Shown in pieces: positions 1 to 12,269 of a stretch of DNA of 64,000 bases; positions within the stretch are counted from its first letter, which is position 1; each line of letters begins with the position of its first letter. The notes under the pieces are model-generated. The model did no database searches, had not been told where the DNA came from, and saw only the letters and a program-made list of their open reading frames with translations. A program made the position numbers and the translations under genes. Where the stretch lies: assembly GCF_009389715.1 (NCBI RefSeq), contig NC_052394.1:24055399-24119398 (forward strand), in the 5' to 3' direction. This DNA comes from Phoenix dactylifera. Lineage: Eukaryota; Streptophyta; Magnoliopsida; Arecales; Arecaceae.

Positions 1-714
1 GGATTTTCTTGGCTCCTAAATATCATTCCAATTGCATGCTAAGACCCGATCAGTAATTTCTTGGGGTTATGTAAGAATTTAGTAGTTGGAGGGCTCTGCA
101 CTCTAGGAGCATGGAGGTTCCTGAAACTAAAGCTAGAAAATCTGAACTTATTTTTCATAAATTTGCCATGGAGACAACTGATGGATATGGATCTTATGCT
201 GAAGGCTCGATCGAGAAAGAAGGAACTGCTTTGCTGTCATTTTTTTGTTTTCTTTTTGGAATTTTTTACCTATCATCACTTACCTGAGGGTTCATGCAAA
301 CATCATCCAATAATACAAATGAATTGCACTCCAGAAAAAACAATTAGTTCTCAAAGACATTCTTCTACAACGATCATATTAATTATTAGTTTCTTAATCT
401 AAAAAAGAGGGTTTTTTTAGAAAAAGATCATGTCATTCTTCTGATTATATATTGAATTTACCCTGCACTGCATGTGCACAATTGGAATTGCCTTATAGCA
501 GAGTCATTACCTTCACAAAGTCAGTAACAATTATCAGTTTTTTTTCTCCCCCACTTTCAAAAAGAATCCACTTTCTGTTACTTGATCAAGTAGAAAAAAA
601 CAGTACAGCAGATTCCAAATTCTCTGATCGATTGGTATCATCAATTTACTAGAACATACATATGAGATTCAGTAGCCTGAGCACTAACTAAAATCTGCAA
701 GATTGCAGTTGCAT
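1..714. other. spacer, no gene seen
   Basis: AT-rich sequence with only short open frames that carry no recognisable motif and begin at non-ATG codons. It lies downstream of the exon-like frames at 715-1036 on the minus strand and could hold their 3' untranslated region. I see no repeat boundary or RNA gene here. Confidence 0.4.
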
Positions 715-1036
715 TCAAGGCGACACCACCAACTTCTGGGTCCATTCATCCTTGTCATTGCTGAGGACAGATGCTATGGTCTGGTACTGGAATGCACTTT
801 CTGAATCCCTACTTGCTTTGCTGTCGCTTATCTTCACACCTACAACACCAGCTCCCCTCGACTCGAAAACTATGACCAGCCACATTCATCGGTGCCTATT
901 TTTAGTCATCGTAGAGCCAGGGCTGCCATTTCGTCTGAAATATGATCTTGTAATTTTGCATTGATCTGTGAACAAACGCTGGAAATGGAAAACTTCTTTG
1001 AAGCATGCCTAGAGATTCTCCTGTAGATTGGTCTAC
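715..1036 (-). pseudogene. possible 3' exons of an unrecognised gene, or a remnant
   Basis: On the minus strand a good acceptor (TTTTTGCAG, ending 1037) is followed by an open frame to a stop at 906-908, reading PIYRRISRHASKKFS then AKLQDHISDEMAALALR. In a different frame, 885-715 encodes a 56-residue stretch from MWLVIVFESRGAG to DEWTQKLVVSP and a stop. Both have the composition of real protein, and the second reads like a C-terminus. Either an intron that I cannot place joins them or a frameshift separates them. I do not recognise the family. The next 1.9 kb on the upstream side could be intron. Codon-like composition is the only support, so this is a weak call. Confidence 0.3.
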
Positions 1037-2922
1037 CTGCAAAAATGAAATGAAGGCAACAAAGCACGGTGTCATGCATTCATACAAGTACTATAGCAGT
1101 AAATCTGCGACTGAAATTAAAACATAAAACCTCATCACTAAATTGATAGCTGGAAACTGTTCATGCTAACTATTGAACCCAAAGACCCTAAAATCCAGAA
1201 ATTATGGGTTCAGATATGCGTTCAAATGTCTAGTTCGGGAACTTGGTATCCCAGTTAACTAGAACCCGCAAAAACTGCAAAGTTTGATTTTGATATTATG
1301 ATTAGCTCCTCAGACAGTCAAAAATCCATGATTTGCTACTCATAAGTCAGTTAAAGCCTCTGCAAGTGTAAAAATTCGAATTCTGTCACGCCTATAAAAA
1401 AAAACCGCAGTATGCTGTCATCCAGTTTCTCAAGTTACTTTTTTTCCAAATTTCGTTGTCAATCTTTTGGATGGGGACCTTGCTCAGAGCATCCAAAGAT
1501 AACAATCAAGGCAAGCAGCAATGACAGTATTGCATAAAGATAATGGTCCAGTAGACTATACTGATTTGAACCGGACCAAGATGGGGCCCGAGGTAATGTT
1601 TGTGGTACACAATGATCTGAAAGGCCTAATACTTTAATTTGATCAAACTAATGGACTGATGAAAAAAAGTATGATCTCCCTGAAAAGCATGGATAAGCAG
1701 TAAGCCCATTTGTTCAAGATAGAAGACATTAATCTCGAAATAGTGTAGCTTGACATGGGGAGCCAAAATACAAGGTCAGAACCTATCACAATTTTTGACT
1801 GCTTCTAGGGGTTCGACTTATCAGGACAGAGGACTTGCTTGCTAGTATTCGAGCATGTTCTAACTGCCTGCAGGGGTTCTAACCTTGTATCATGCAGTGC
1901 AATCCTGCACCGGATGTTTAGCTTTTTGTTGTTTCAAAGCTAGTGTAACTTGATCACAAAGGTACCAACCATGCACTCTAAAATGGTTCAAGACCGTAAA
2001 TTCAAATTAAGCTAATCTATAACTTGAAGCATCAACTATTCATAACATCCTATAACTTAAAATGGTTCCTTAAAAATGAAAGTTGCATAAACTGCTAAGG
2101 TTGGAAGCAAAACATTATGGGAAATATAGGGTAGATGGTTCTCATAAGCCCACCAAAAATGAGTTTTAAAACAACAATATTTAGTAGCAGGCAATGTTGT
2201 AAATGTAGTTCAACTGCACAGCGTAAAGTATGGATGCATATATTGTGAATAGATGGGAAGGAAGATAACAAGCTTGCAAACAGAGCATATATTACACCAT
2301 TTAGAAACAGCTAACTTCCATAGGTAAACTAGTAGCATGCACAAAGAAAAGACATATATCAAATAAAACAAGGTAGAAAAAGATTAGCACAACACTGTTG
2401 TAAGGTAAACTGAAATTCCTGAATTTCTTTGGTTTGGGTCATAAAACCCTATGGTTCACCACAAAGTCGCATTTCTTTTGTAATGCTAAGGACAGGATGT
2501 TGACCCACAAGTCCTACAGACTATCTGTCACCAGGACTACAAGCTTCATAATACCTCCTCAGCAATATAAGCATCGTGAGTTTAGCATTGGTTATGCATC
2601 CAATTAGAAGACCAAAACTAAAGCAATAAATTTGCGTGCGATAAAAATTTCACCAAGATCTAATCCTCGGGTGCATGTTAGAGAATTATAACCTAGAGCT
2701 GAAGTAAAATGACACTCACCTTTAGTATTTTTAATCCCATTTCTTAGAAATTGAATTAAGAAAGACAAATATAAATATTATTATCCAAGTTACCAACACA
2801 AAATGGGATAAAAAGACAAATGTAAGCCAATAAAAATATTATGCTTTTCCTCCCAGCAAATAGAACAATACAGAAATATGCGTCATTTACGAACATGAAC
2901 CTGATTGGAGCCAGTTAATGGC
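1037..2922. other. spacer or intron, no coding sequence seen
   Basis: About 1.9 kb of AT-rich sequence with no long open frame. It separates the exon-like frames at 715-1036 from the 3' end of the OCTOPUS-family gene. Part of it is probably the 3' untranslated region of that minus-strand gene. No repeat unit or RNA gene was recognised. Confidence 0.4.
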
Positions 2923-4880
2923 TCAATACAATCTTAGCATTCTCCTGGTGAATGAATGAGAACTCATGTGCCCCCCCTTCCCCGACCCTCCATTCCTCCG
3001 GCTGCTGCTCCGCATGGGTGTCAAGTAGAATCTTAGCAAGCCATTGTCGAAATGGCTTGGGGAGTACCTGGCACTCCGGTTCCTCTCCAACACAAACTCC
3101 TCCCTCCTTTTCTTCCCATGCCCATTGGTCTCGACGCCGCTCCTTCTCATGCTCCCAAACCCACCATTTCCATTGAATGAGCTCCTCGAGCTTACACTGC
3201 TGTTGCTCCTCAAAATCTTGCCACTATAACCACCAGCCCGCAGCTCGGGCCACGACTCCGAGAAGGATCTCTCAACCACATTGGCTCCTCCCTTGCTGCT
3301 GCCTCTCCGGTGTATAAACCCCCAAATGTTCCATGCCTTGCTCCACCTCTTGGACTTCTTTGTAGCACTCCCTTTACAGGAGTCCCTGTAAGCCGACTCA
3401 AAGCTCTCGGAGCGATCATCCCTCAACGAGTTCGAGCTCAAATCTCTTAAATCCCTATCAAGGAGGCTCCCCGGGTGGAAGGGAAAGAACTCGGAGCTCC
3501 CGGCTGGGGACACCTTGGCATTGGATGCTAGCTTCGGCTCGTTGATCTCGACCACCTGCTTCCGAACGGAATTCGACCGCTCGAAGCTTCGCCGGCGCCG
3601 GCTAGATGTGTCCGAGTAGTAGTCCCGGGTTTGGGTGGAGCCGCCCGGGGTCACGGCGTCATCCTCGACGGGGATCTGGCTGTCCGACCGCTGGACGGCG
3701 GGGGCGGGGGCGGGGGCGTCCTCCACGACGGAGAGCATGGGAGGAAGGCGGGGGAACACGGATCGGCCTCCGATGAGGTAGCCGTCCCACGAGGCCCTAG
3801 GCTCGTCCCACGAGAACCGGGGGTCGTCGAGGGACATCCGGCCGGCGTCGAGGGACATCCTGCCGGCGTCGAGGGAGAACCGTGGATCGGTGTCGCAGGA
3901 CCGCCGGCCGAAGGCGTCGACGGCGATCTCCGACTGGGTGTCGCGGAAGCGGCGGGAAGACTTGGGGGCTTCTCCGGCGGCATCGCTGCCGCCTTGCCCT
4001 GTTTCTTGAGCTTCTGCTTCCTCCGCCACTTCTGGAGCTTCTTGCTGAAGACGGAGGCGGCGAGCCAGAAGCTACCGGCGATCTCCTTGAGGTCTTTGGG
4101 AGGGAGCTTCTTGGCCTGGGCGGCGGAGTCGAGATCTATGTGGTCCTTCATCGGCTTCAGCTCCGCCTCCACCTGCTCTTCTCCCTCGATCTCCCCCGAT
4201 GTCCCCATTACCAGGACGGGATCCACGATCTTGATATCCTCCACATTGTCTCTCTCCTCCTCCCTCTCCTCTTCTTCATCCTCTTCGCGGGTTTCCAGGA
4301 CGGGAGCCGTGACGGAGGACGGGGGAGGAAACACGAGATTCCGGCACTCGGCCTCGATCTCTCCGCCCGCCGCGGCGGCAGCCGAAGAGGAGGAGGGCAG
4401 GGAGGGGTCCCGGACTCCTTGCTTATCCCTCTCGTTGTCGTCCTGGTGGAAGAGGGACCAGAGGGTGTTGCGGACGCGAACGTCGCAGGACTTGCGCTGG
4501 GGCTCGAAGGCAGCGGAGGCGCGGGGACCGGAGAGGCCGTCGCCGCGGCCGCAGGAGAACGATTTGCAGCGGCGGAGCTCCGGGCGCAAGAATGAGGAGG
4601 AGGTGGGCTGCGCTCCTCCTCCTCCGCCGCCGGCGGCCTTGTAGAAAAGGGATTTGAAGGCGGAGGAAGTGGACTTGCGGGCGGTAGTGGTGGTGGAGGA
4701 GGAGGAGGTGTCGAGGCCGGCGAGGCGCTCCCGGAGGCAAGAGGCGCAGAATCCAGTGACGTGCTCGTCCGGATGGAGGGGGCAGGAGGAGGCCGGGAGG
4801 CGGGGAGGAGGCGGTGGGAGTTGGTGATGAGTCGCCTGGACGTCGAGACTCATCATGGATGCGTCTCCTCGCCGTTGCAT
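2923..4880 (-). CDS. OPS: OCTOPUS / OCTOPUS-like (UPF0503, DUF740) protein, frame broken once
   Basis: OCTOPUS proteins are polar plasma-membrane-associated regulators of protophloem differentiation. The N-terminal frame (4880 down to about 3968) has the family Cys/His cluster (C33, H36, C45, C48 in CPLHPDEHVTGFCASC), FEPQRKSCDVR, ELKPMKDHIDLDS and SFWLAASVFSKKLQKWRRKQK. The C-terminal frame, ending at 2923, has FRDTQSEIAVDAFGRRSCD, two copies of the RFSLDAGRMSLD type, DEPRASWDGYLIGGR, MLSVVEDAPAP, RDYYSDTSSRRRRS, SFSESWPELR, and the terminal RMLRLY. Both halves are needed for one protein. They lie in different frames and meet at a run of five C (plus-strand G run 3964-3968). A sixth C would give one frame of about 652 residues, close to the 685 of Arabidopsis OPS. 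The cause is either an assembly error or a true one-base deletion. The gene appears intronless, as in its relatives. The start at 4880 is the most upstream ATG; 4856 or 4853 are alternatives. Confidence 0.92.
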
Positions 4881-6689
4881 GCGGTGGTGGCGGTTCGGCT
4901 TCTTCTCCTTCTTCTCCTTCTTCTACTACTACTAGTACTAGTTAATATTCTTGGCATGGTAACATCGGCGTTCCTCTCAAAATGTTTCTCGCTTCTTAGC
5001 TCTTCTTCTTCCTTCGACGCTCGTGGATTTTTGAGAACGGGAGGGAGGGGGGGAGGGGTTGTGGGAGTGAGGGTGAGGGGATTGGGTAAAGGATTTTTCA
5101 AGGAGGGGCGAGAGAGAGAAAGAGACTCGGAGGAGGTGTCCGTAAAGTGGGGGAAAAATAACTAAATGAATAAAAATCAGGAAAAGAGAAAAAGCAAAAG
5201 CAATCACGCTCCGTCTCCCCCCCATCTACTTTTCCTCCTTTTTTTTTCACTTTTTCTCCTTTCAAATTTCTTTCTCCCCATATTTTTTTGCCTTCCTTTC
5301 TTTTAAGGGCCCTTATTTATCACTTGATCCGCACGCTTTTTCTTTTGGAAGGATTTAGGACATGTCTTATTGAACCCAAAGGCTTTGCCCGAAATGTAGA
5401 ACCAGCAACTCTTTGGCATGTCGACCTACCTACTCGTGTAGGATAAAGTACTTCTTCAACCGTAAGACAAATGCCATTTAGAAAAATATTTGGCATCATT
5501 TAAATCTCCCAGCAAAAAAAGTTCGATTGTTCAGTTTCATTGCTAATTAGTATTTGATGCTATGTGCCATTAGTGAATAGAGAAATTCAAAAAAATAACT
5601 AAGTTTCCCATGGATCACACTTCTATTTAAAATTTCAGCGTTATTATAGCGTTGCTTCCAAAGAGGGCAAAATAATTGAAGTGTAATTGTCCCATAAGTT
5701 TTGTTACTGACAATTTATAAATAAGATATTAGATATAGAAATGGCAATCAATCAAGTAGCTATGACATTTTCGTATCACGGATTCATATTCTGCTAAGAG
5801 AAGTGTCCAACCCAGGCACCCAGGCAAATTAGCCAATTCTACGAACATGCGAAACCTACAATGCTTAAATACAGAAGTGGCTCAATAAATTTAGAGCCTT
5901 AGGCAAACTCACTAATAATAATAATAATAAATTTATTTAGAGGCCTCAATGCATTTATAGCTAAGAATTTTTTTTTACAGTCTCAATGCATTTATAGCTA
6001 ATAGAACTATTTAAGCTACGTATTACATTAAAAAAAAAAAAGAGAGTATGTATTTGAACTTGTTTATCTCGACAGATTCGATGGCAAGGAGAAAAATGGC
6101 TGCATGCACATGGTATTGATATTGTACCCTGGACACATTCAACTGCAAGGAGAGATGGGAAAGAACTGTTTGCCGTCCGGAAAGTATTGATAAATTTTTT
6201 GTCTTTATAATCTCTTTTTATTTGAGAATGCATTTTTTTTGCAGTTATATTATTATCGGTGCATTGAGTGGTATGGAGGAGGGAGGGGTAACCGAGAAGG
6301 AAGGGTACGCCCGTCAGTCCGTCAGCTGTCTGCCGTTCCTTGGTTTTATGCATGCGATCAGACGGCTAGGACGTGACTTAGATGCTGATACGAATAAGTG
6401 CAGCAGTGGGCCACACGTGTCTACCAATCCCGGGAAAAGGAAGAGAGGGCCTGGCATAATTCCGGAAGGACGGTCGTCCGTCACGGAGATCACATGATCT
6501 TAGTAAGTGCAGGGCTCACTGTTTGTCGCAAATTATGCGGGGAATGTGGTGCGGCGTCACGTGAGGAGGAGCACCATGTTTTAGTTCTAGCTTTCTCTCT
6601 CTTGTTCCCGGTTCCCCATCGCCTTGGGGCTCGAAGTAATAAAAGCCGCCTCCTGTCCTCCCATTCTCACCCTCGCTCCTTTCTTTCTT

Positions 6690-6692
<3 letters not shown>
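4881..6692. promoter_or_regulatory. upstream region of the OCTOPUS-family gene
   Basis: This spacer holds the probable promoter and 5' untranslated region of the minus-strand OCTOPUS-family gene. A TTC/TAC trinucleotide tract at about 4902-4940 (GAA-rich on the sense strand) lies directly upstream of the ATG. Purine-rich sequence follows at 5040-5135. From about 5340 the DNA becomes AT-rich with a short AAT run near 5912-5930. I could not assign a TATA box with confidence, and no other gene is visible. Confidence 0.4.

Positions 6693-6743
<51 letters not shown>
6693..6743. repeat. (CT)n microsatellite
   Basis: An uninterrupted CT dinucleotide run of about 51 bases. Open frames that cross it read only Leu-Ser or Arg-Glu and are artefacts. 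A shorter GA run follows at about 6950-6966. Confidence 0.97.
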
Positions 6744-6745
<2 letters not shown>

Positions 6746-7447
6746 CCATGAGGTTTTTTTTGTCTCGTGTGCTGTGTGGGCTACAGAGTGAGCTAACTCA
6801 CCCACAGTGACAGGACATGCAGCGCTCCTCCCAGTCCCCACCGATCAAGCGACACATGCGCTTGCCCGCGAGTTGAGTTCGTGCACCGGGTGGTCACGGG
6901 AACTGGTATTTGGCATAAGAAGACAAATGCCAAAAAGAAAAAGAGGGGAGAGAGAGAGAGAGAGAGATTCCCTCCTCCTAGAAGTTATCAAAGGCTTGGA
7001 GCTTAAACATGAAGCGCTATAATGGACGCACAGCGGAGGGGAAAGTGTAGCGCAATCTAAGATGCATGACTGGCCAAGGACAGACAGGTTGGTTAGGACC
7101 AGGGATTAGCTGGATCCGTACCTGGCTCGGTCGGGTGGGGGGAAATGGCTCTCCGCCTTTGGAACGCGGCCCATCAAAGCCCTGCTCCTCCCTACTTAAA
7201 CATATATTTCCGCCTTATGATGCTGCTTAGTATTCAATTATTATGCATGGATTATGAGAGAATATTGCGGGTCATGATATCGCCCTCCCCCTTCCCTAGC
7301 TGCCATGAAACTACTCTTATCTATATCTATTATTATGGTGTAGTCCTGAGTTTTTTTAATTGTGTTCTTCTTTATGATTTGATGGTGACTAAAGAAGGAT
7401 TTTTAAGTGGAGGGCAGTGGCGAGTGCAGGAGCTGTGCTAATTATCC

Positions 7448-7505
<58 letters not shown>

Positions 7506-9100
7506 TTTTTTTCTCATTAAGTTTTCCTTTGAAAATTACGTTTTCTGATGGGAAGATATGAAGGAGATCACTTTCATACCGTCCGGGAGCGCATACAAAA
7601 GCAGGCTTGGAAGATCTACAAGCCCGTTCGTATTTTGTTTTTGTCGCCAATTCCTTATCGTTGGGGTGAAGATTCGGATAGGGTAGTCAAAGTATCATCG
7701 ATTTGTCTCTGGAGCTTTTGGATATGGGGTTCGAACTTTCACTTTCTTTGCCTTCGTTTTTCATATGTACATCTTTGTTTCCTTCTCTTTTGAGATATTC
7801 CCGATTTTTTTTTTTTATTATTAGAAAGTACAACTCCTATTGCAGCCCTTAATCCACCGGCAAAAGAACAAGAAGGCATTGAGAACGTTTAATGGTTGTT
7901 AAAGATTATTTCATCTCCATAGATTAGAAAGCATGATATGTCCCAATTAAACCCAAGGGAAGAGTTTAATCACGAAGATTTCTTAAAAGACTAAACTATG
8001 ACAATTTCGATCCTTAGCGGGCTAAGTCGAGCAAATCGATGGGGAAACTAGGTTGGACTTTACCACGGTAAAAGATCCTAAACTTCATAGTAGGAGGACC
8101 ACATTGCAAAGACCGGCAAAAAGTAAAAAATAACTCATGGATAATCAAAATAATTAAGAATGAGAAATGCGCAGAAGGAAATAATTAAGCACACTCGGAT
8201 TAATTTTCAGGCTGAAATGACTGGAATCAAAATACAAGAAATTCATAGAGCCAAAGTATCTTTCAAAAATTGCTTTGACTGCTATAAGTTTCTAGAACCA
8301 AACAATAGCACATGATTCATATGTGCCTTAATTTCAATTTTGCTTTCTGCTCGGCCTAAAGTGAATCGACCTGCAAGACCAAAACCCAGACTTTAAGATC
8401 AATTGATCAACCATTGCTTGCCGCGTGTAAAGAATTTTGGTAAAAGTTTGAGGTAAACAGCTACACGACAGTCATTCCGAGCGAACAGAGTAGCTGACCT
8501 GTATCCTCGCCTTCGCCTCCGCCCCCGCCTCCGCTTGAATCTTGAAATGATAAATCTCTTGGTTCTTTCTTGTTTGAAGAAGATGGTTTTGAAGTGCAAC
8601 TAAATGTAGAATACCTCGCGAGTACTAGGAGCTAAGTTTTTTCTCACATAGCATATAGTCAATCCTCTACAGGCATCAGATTCTTGAGTTGATTCTATGC
8701 ATGCAAGAGATTTATAATGTACTGTCAGGGATAAGCCTGCTTTATTTGTTGCTCTGTTAAAAACTCATGCTAATGTGTATGTAAGAGCCCTCATGATTCA
8801 CCTGTATTTAATTATGCGGAGACAACGAAGGAAGGGGGAAACAAAGGAAAAGAAAACGTTATATGCTAGAGATTGTGTATATATCTGCAACACTTTGTGC
8901 CAATGCTGTAATATTCTCTACCCGATGGACCATAAGGACTACATAAAATCTCGGGACACTGCATGTTCATTTCTGTAGAGGTGCACCGAGATAAGTGCTT
9001 GATAAATAAAGTTTACAGAAATGAGTGACTGTGATTGGCTGCATGCGCTGTCACAGGTTGGATGCAGTGTAGTGCAGGGTATAATGTCTACATTTGAGAC
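6744..9100. other. spacer with microsatellites
   Basis: About 2.4 kb without a supported gene. It contains a GA run (6950-6966), the TA microsatellite listed separately, and otherwise unremarkable AT-rich sequence. The largest open frame (98 residues, 7145-7438) has no recognisable motif. The right end is just downstream of the minus-strand START-family gene and probably includes its 3' untranslated region. Confidence 0.4.
7453..7502. repeat. (TA)n microsatellite
   Basis: About 50 bases of uninterrupted TA dinucleotides followed by a T-rich stretch. Such tracts are unstable in length. Confidence 0.97.
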
Positions 9101-9739
9101 TTATGTCCATGGCTCTTGCTCTTTCTTGCTGGCACGATCGATGGCCCCCTCAATCCTGTAAATGCAAGACTTGTAGAGAAAGGCCAGGTAATCGATGATG
9201 GTTTCCTCTTGCGCCCCTTGTACGGGATCAAGTTCAAATGACCAGTCCACAAGAGTAGATTCTTCCCCATAATGTACGAGTTGCAGCGAGTTCACAGATC
9301 CATCGAGCCCCACATTACTCGCCTCCAAGCGATAGACATAGCTAAAAGAAGCAGGGTGCGTGAGAGCCAGCCTTTCCTTGATCCATGATCGTTCCCCATC
9401 ATCCCGAGGAAACATAAAGCCAGAGACCGGGGGCGAACATATCCAGGAACCCCTTCTTCTCCCTCCAATCTCGTGCAATTCTCTACCATAGGGCATAGGC
9501 ATCCATTCAGCAAGTCTGGAGCTTTGTGAGACCAAGGGCCAAACCCGAGCGATCGGCGCGTTCACTATTCCCCCAACTGACCCACGCCACTTGTCTCGTC
9601 TTCCCTCCCTCGCCTGCAAAACATGGCAGCCCAGGCATCGAACCCATCCATTAATGGATACATTAGAATCGAGTTTAATTTCGATCTTCCAATGAAGATT
9701 CTTTCCTTTGTTCGTAACTGGAGGCGAACAAAGAGACAT
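9101..9739 (-). CDS. lachrymatory-factor-synthase-like START/Bet v1 (polyketide cyclase/dehydrase and lipid transport) protein
   Basis: The protein belongs to the plant SRPBCC group related to onion lachrymatory factor synthase. Members bind small hydrophobic ligands, but most lack a proven reaction. Family landmarks are DKWRGSVGGIVNAPIARVWPLVS, then AEWMPM, SGFMFPRDDGERSWIKERL, FSYVYRLEASNVGLDG, LVDWSFELDPV and the closing helix YLAFLYKSCIYRIEGAI. The ATG at 9739 (MSLCSPP) gives 212 residues. Roughly 55 residues lie before the usual family start at DKWRG, and the frame stays open further upstream, so the start is uncertain. The stretch between AEWMPM and SGFMF is read one frame off the family sequence: the adjacent frame there reads MVENCTRLEGEEGVPGYVR, which is what relatives have. 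Two insertions (about 9486-9499 and 9426-9438) bracket it and cancel out, so the gene has no stop but an altered segment. Confidence 0.8.
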   Translation of the reverse strand: MSLCSPPVTNKGKNLHWKIEIKLDSNVSINGWVRCLGCHVLQAREGRRDKWRGSVGGIVNAPIARVWPLVSQSSRLAEWMPMPYGRELHEIGGRRRGSWICSPPVSGFMFPRDDGERSWIKERLALTHPASFSYVYRLEASNVGLDGSVNSLQLVHYGEESTLVDWSFELDPVQGAQEETIIDYLAFLYKSCIYRIEGAIDRASKKEQEPWT

Positions 9740-9910
9740 TGTGATGCTCGGCAGGGCATAGACACGACTTAACTTGTGAAGAATCGGCTGGCTATTCGTC
9801 TCGGCTATGCAGGTGGGCTCCTCGTTGGGACGTATTGCAAAGCTTTTGATAGGAGAATCTGGGTATTTGTCATATGGGTGATGGGTCGATGGGGGTCCCC
9901 ATTGCAGCAC

Positions 9911-9940
9911 TTTTACGGGGCTTTATATCGGCAATTTGGC
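9911..9940 (-). promoter_or_regulatory. candidate TATA box of the START-family gene
   Basis: On the minus strand, CGATATAAAG (9930-9921) lies about 180 bases upstream of the ATG at 9739. This is a suitable place for a core promoter if the leader is about 150 bases. The call rests only on motif and position. Confidence 0.35.
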
Positions 9941-12269
9941 CGAGAAAAGCCAAAGCCGGAGAAATGCAGGTAATGGTAGGACACAGCTTAGATGCATAAA
10001 CAGGAAACGGAATGCTAAAACGGCATACCATGCGATTCGTGAGAGACTCAAATCCCGGTGGGGCGGGGGCCCCTTCTTTCTTTCCCTCGAGCAAATTCGA
10101 CGAGACGAAGAAGGCTCGCCCCCGCTCACAAAGCAACTCCGCTCTTGGATTAGCAACTCTAATGAAACGCTGGATCGAGTAATGATGCCCGACTTAAAAA
10201 AGGTCCCCACATCCTGACAGCATTCTTGCCGCAAATGCCCAAAAGTAACAATAAACAATTATTTAATCTATACAGTACAGATCCCATTACAGGGGAATCC
10301 CGATGAAGGAATGCGTCGTTCGGCTGGCTGTGAGAAGGGGACAAAGCATGGAAGAAGCCCGAGCAAAAGGACAATTCCTCGGCTAAACCTCCTCGGGGAT
10401 TCACGGTTTGCCAAGGAAATCTTCGGCTTTGGCACCGCAAATGGCCGGAGGGACTGCATTATTATTCAGGGCATGCCTTGGAGTTCACGAAGGGGCCCGT
10501 GGTATGAGAATTTTACGATAAAGTGGGGATTGGATTGCATGGAAATCATCGCTCCTAGTGTTTAAAGGTTATTCCAAGTGGGGAAGCCCTGCATTTATTG
10601 CTTCTCTGTGATGGAGAAGCGGTGGTGTTGTCCAGCGAACTACATATATTCCCTGGCAAAGGGAGCACGAGAAAGTAGAAGCTGCTCGCGAGATAAAAAG
10701 GTGCCATCTTTTCTTTGCCGCTCAATCCTTGTGATTTGATCCTATGATCGTGGCTTTACGTCGAAGCATCATCACACCCTTTCCCAAAACACCCTAATTC
10801 AGTCGGCCAGGCCTTTGCTGCTTGCCTAGCTTTGTGCAGTATGAACCATCCTGTACAGGGGGTGCACGCTGCTCGGATGGGTTCAGAATAAAGGCTAACC
10901 CAGAACCAAAATCCTTAACCAACTCTATCTGGTTCTCGATTTCTGGAACCAAGATTGAAGCACCTCATGCAGGAAACGAACCAAACAAGAGCCCAACCCA
11001 ACCAAGATTAAAATTAGTCAAACAAGCCCACAAAGAACAAACGATGGACAATGCAGACCAACAAATTATCCATCCATCCAACAATACCATGCAGCAACAA
11101 AATTAAAGAAATGTTAAATCATGGACATTTAGCACGTCGCACCAATCATTCCACCCCAATTCATGGCGAAGGGATTAGTTAGAATTTATGGCGAAGGGAT
11201 GCTGGTAGAAGCATGACTAACATTATCCAACAATCTGTGTAAGGTGAATTAAAAGTAGAAATCCAGAAGTCGATGCACACTGCACACCGTTAGGGCTTAA
11301 AAAAATGGAGAAAATTAAACATGAAGCAAGATGCTAAGAACATGTACAACTAGTTTGGTTAGGCGAATTAAAATAGAGATATAGTGCTACAGGACTGCAT
11401 GAATGATGCAGACATGTGGAACTTCAAGAAAATCTCAGAAAGTAACTGTAAAATCTGGCATTTCTAAAGTTGCTATGAAGGGGCCAAAATGATATTACTC
11501 CAGCAAAAACCAATTGTGACGCCAAATATCCAAAATTGTGAAACACAGTGTGTGATACCTCTTTTTACAGTTATGCTGTGCATTTGAAAAAATCAAATTA
11601 TTAAAAATATCCCCAGACAGTTACCGACTCAACAAGGTTCCCATCAGTTTTTCCCAATCTGTTTTAACTGTTGAGGATCATCTACCTAAGTAGCTCTTTG
11701 TTTGAACCTTACCGGCTATGAACCTTCAAAAATGAGCAAAATTGGACCCATCTGGAATCTCTTAATCGCCAAGCCAAGAAACACAAAGAATGTCTGATTT
11801 CAGAGTAGCCTACATGCTGAAGCACCACTACAGCATGCCCATATGGCGGACAATATGCCTTCAACGTTTCTTCTTTGAATTTTTAGACCTGAAAGAGAAC
11901 GCCAAGAAATAACATGTGAGAAGCATAATACTCCTTGACTGGGTTAGAACTTCTAAAGACAATACTATCTCTTCTTGTAATCTGAAAAATCATAATGAAA
12001 TGCAGTATATCTTTCTAATTTTAAGAAACGCTTGCCGTCTCAAGTTTTAACTAGAATACATGCAAGCCACTATTAATCATACATAAATCAGGCACTTATC
12101 CCACCTATGGCCCAACATGTTTCACTTTAAGAATGCAACATATCACATTTTAAAAGTGTGATTGCTCATAATATAGTTGATAGAAATTGCACTCTATAAC
12201 TTAAAACAAGACTTTGGCATGATATTCAGGTCAGGAGCATAGAGCGCATCTAAGAAGTTTCATATGCTA
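9941..12269. other. spacer, no gene seen
   Basis: About 2.3 kb between the START-family gene and the 3' end of the ELM2/SANT gene. Several short overlapping frames at 9936-10460 run on both strands with no recognisable motif. The right part, above roughly 11100, is AT-rich and may include the 3' untranslated region of the ELM2/SANT gene. Confidence 0.4.

Noticed and set aside
3631-4644. 337-codon open frame on the plus strand opposite the OCTOPUS-family gene
   Set aside because: It is a mirror of GC-rich coding DNA on the other strand, Gly- and Ser-rich low complexity, with no family motif.
6398-6841. Open frames across the CT run with (LS)n or (RE)n translations
   Set aside because: Microsatellite translation, not a gene.
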